Shown here: positions 62,579 through 64,000 of the stretch, one piece after another | Position numbering within the stretch: the stretch's first letter is position 1 | Layout: every line of letters starts with the position of its first letter | From: Acetobacter malorum | GTDB taxonomy: Bacteria > Pseudomonadota > Alphaproteobacteria > Acetobacterales > Acetobacteraceae | Reading direction: 5' to 3' | DNA: 64,000 nt | NCBI RefSeq assembly: GCF_001580615.1 | Contig: NZ_LHZC01000051.1 | Coordinates: 62,001 to 126,000, forward strand | Notes under the pieces: model-generated | Databases searched by the model: none | What the model saw: the letters and a program-made list of their open reading frames with translations, nothing else | Told to the model about the DNA's origin: nothing | Program-made: the position numbers and the translations under genes

Positions 62579-64000
62579 ATGACCCGGCAACCTCCGCCCG
62601 GCAGACAGAAGGCCTGTTTTACAACCGGCAGCATCATGCGGCACGTGATTGTCATGGCAGGCACCGGGGCCATTGGCCTGATGGCCGTTTTTGCGGTGGA
62701 CATGCTCAACATGGTCTATATCGGCCATCTGAATGACCCGGCCCTGACCGCGGCCATCGGGTTTGCCGGGGCCGTTCTGGGCCTGCAGATTGCCGTCTCT
62801 ATTGGTATGACCATTGGCCTGAGTGCCGCTACCGCGCGGGAGATTGGCGCGGGACGGCATGAAGAAGCCCGGCATATTGCCTCTTCCTCCCTGATTGTCA
62901 CGCTGGTCGTCGCACTGCTGCTCGGGCTGATCACCTCCCTTGCGGCGCATCCTGTGCTGCATCTGTTTGGTGCGCAGGGGGATGCGCTGGAACGTGCCAC
63001 GGCCTATCTGCACGTTGTCAGTCCTTTTCTGCCGCTGATCTGTGTGGGCATGGCGGCCTCTTCTCTGATGCGCGTAGTCGGCGACGCCAAAGGCTCCATG
63101 CACATCACGCTGCTGGGGGCCGTGGTGGCCGCCGTGCTGGACCCGCTGATGATTTTCGGGCTGCATGAAGGGCTGACCGGGGCCGCCATCAGCACCGTAC
63201 TGTCCCGCTTGGTAGTGGCTGCTGCGGGTCTGCGCGGGGCCTTGCGGCATGACATGATTGCCCGCCCTGACCTTTCCCGCATTCTGCCGGATGCCCGTCA
63301 TGTCGCCGGGGTAGCAATGCCTGCCATTCTGACCAATCTGGCCACGCCAGTTGCCGGCGCTTATGTGACGGGAGCAATGGCCTCCTTCGGGCTGGAAGCC
63401 GTGGGCGGACAGGCCTCCATCGAGCGCATGGTGCCGGTATTATTCTCTCTGGTCTTTGCCCTCACCGGCTCAGTCGGCCCCATCATGGCGCAAAATCTGG
63501 GAGCCGGGCAGTATGACCGTGTGCGGGAGACGCTGACGGCCGCCCTCAAGCTCGTCATGCTCAGCGTAGGCTCCACATGGGTCCTGCTGGCTGCCTTGCA
63601 GGATTACGTGGTGGCCGGGTTCCATGCGCAGGGCAATGCTGCTCTGCTCATTCATCTGTTCTGCTCATGGACCATTGGTGCCTTCCTGTTTGTCGGCATG
63701 TTGTTTGTGGCCAACGCGGCGTTCAATAATCTGGGCTTCCCGCTCTATTCCACCGCCTTCAACTGGGGGCGGGCCACACTGGGCACAATTCCCTTTGTCT
63801 GGTTTGGCAGCCGGTTTGGCCCGGCCGGTGTACAGCTGGGGCATGCGGCCGGCGGAATTGTTTTTGGATCTCTTGCCGTGATTACCGCGTTCAGAGTCAC
63901 GCGTACCCTCAGCAGCCCATGCCCCGCCCATGTTCCGGCGGGACCGGGAGAAGTGCCGGTTTCAGACGTCCCGACCGTGAGTGCAGAAGCCGCCATGGCG
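62579..64000 (+). CDS. MATE-family efflux transporter, 3'-truncated by window edge
   Basis: 474 codons run without a stop from ATG 62579 (CGGAGC ribosome site) to the window end, close to the full 450-480 aa of MATE proteins. Helix and loop text is typical: MLNMVYIGHLNDPALTAAIG, ALLLGLITSLAAHPVLHLFG, SLMRVVGDAKGSMHITLLGA, LEAVGGQASIERMVPVLFSL and GSVGPIMAQNLGAGQYDRV. It would export drugs or metabolites with Na+ or H+. The last 30 residues are Pro/Ala/Ser-rich and may be the natural C-terminal tail. It follows the exporter operon by 150 bp on the same strand. Confidence 0.88.
   Translation, partial: MTRQPPPGRQKACFTTGSIMRHVIVMAGTGAIGLMAVFAVDMLNMVYIGHLNDPALTAAIGFAGAVLGLQIAVSIGMTIGLSAATAREIGAGRHEEARHIASSSLIVTLVVALLLGLITSLAAHPVLHLFGAQGDALERATAYLHVVSPFLPLICVGMAASSLMRVVGDAKGSMHITLLGAVVAAVLDPLMIFGLHEGLTGAAISTVLSRLVVAAAGLRGALRHDMIARPDLSRILPDARHVAGVAMPAILTNLATPVAGAYVTGAMASFGLEAVGGQASIERMVPVLFSLVFALTGSVGPIMAQNLGAGQYDRVRETLTAALKLVMLSVGSTWVLLAALQDYVVAGFHAQGNAALLIHLFCSWTIGAFLFVGMLFVANAAFNNLGFPLYSTAFNWGRATLGTIPFVWFGSRFGPAGVQLGHAAGGIVFGSLAVITAFRVTRTLSSPCPAHVPAGPGEVPVSDVPTVSAEAAMA

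Overview
The window is chromosomal DNA from an acetic acid bacterium (Alphaproteobacteria, Acetobacteraceae; an Acetobacter-like organism is the best guess). The guess rests on gene content: several TonB-dependent receptors, a Hint-domain cell-surface protein of the Acetobacteraceae type, DUF3034, GT61 and chimeric GT2/GT4 glycosyltransferases, and a ScfR-type regulator beside a methylcitrate operon. It also rests on the moderately high GC of the core genes against AT-rich islands. No rRNA, tRNA or CRISPR array was seen. The two ends cut a ketopantoate reductase (left) and a MATE transporter (right).

Layout. 1-8600 is an accessory region. It holds the 3' part of panE, a degraded IS5-family element, an amber-interrupted periplasmic adenosine deaminase paralogue, a periplasmic purine nucleoside permease-family protein and a large TonB receptor, followed by a fossil IS5-type transposase and a 48-bp mini inverted-repeat element. 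8600-10400 carries a serine hydrolase, a 1-Cys peroxiredoxin and a small exported or membrane peptide. 10432-16526 is a compact choline-sulfatase-type locus: a divergent LysR regulator and a tightly packed sulfatase, TonB receptor and MFS operon. 16831-21984 is an Fe-alcohol dehydrogenase, MHS transporter and methylmalonate-semialdehyde dehydrogenase operon with its own divergent LysR gene. 22153-29470 is the 2-methylcitrate operon prpD-prpC-prpB-acs with the divergent ScfR/RamB-like regulator. Together these two blocks form a C3-acid catabolic island: alcohol or hydroxy acid to semialdehyde to propionyl-CoA or acetyl-CoA, then pyruvate plus succinate.

29603-32964 holds the intact second adenosine deaminase, a lipoprotein alpha/beta hydrolase and a zinc-finger protein. 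33147-37228 covers thiol-redox functions (periplasmic thioredoxin-like protein, DsbD/ScsB) around a GT61 glycosyltransferase. 37342-40760 contains a frameshifted Hint-domain beta-helix protein and a DUF3034 outer-membrane protein. 41267-45687 holds polA, an unusual SCO-like protein and a GT2 glycosyltransferase. 45700-52942 combines an SfnB/DszC-type flavoprotein with a full peptide/nickel-type ABC importer, one ATPase of which carries a hexanucleotide-encoded Ala-Ser linker. 53012-64000 holds plsC, a D-lactate dehydrogenase-type flavoprotein, a 1007-aa AT-rich glycosyltransferase, a histidine phosphatase, prs, a polysaccharide ABC exporter pair and the MATE transporter.

The points most worth attention are the outer-membrane-to-periplasm purine nucleoside salvage locus with a duplicated deaminase (one copy nonsense-mutated), overlapping inverted repeats in the scfR-prpD intergenic region, the sulfatase/TonB/MFS/LysR cassette, the monooxygenase-plus-importer operon, and several decayed genes (IS transposase, fossil transposase, Hint protein) whose lesions can be read base by base.
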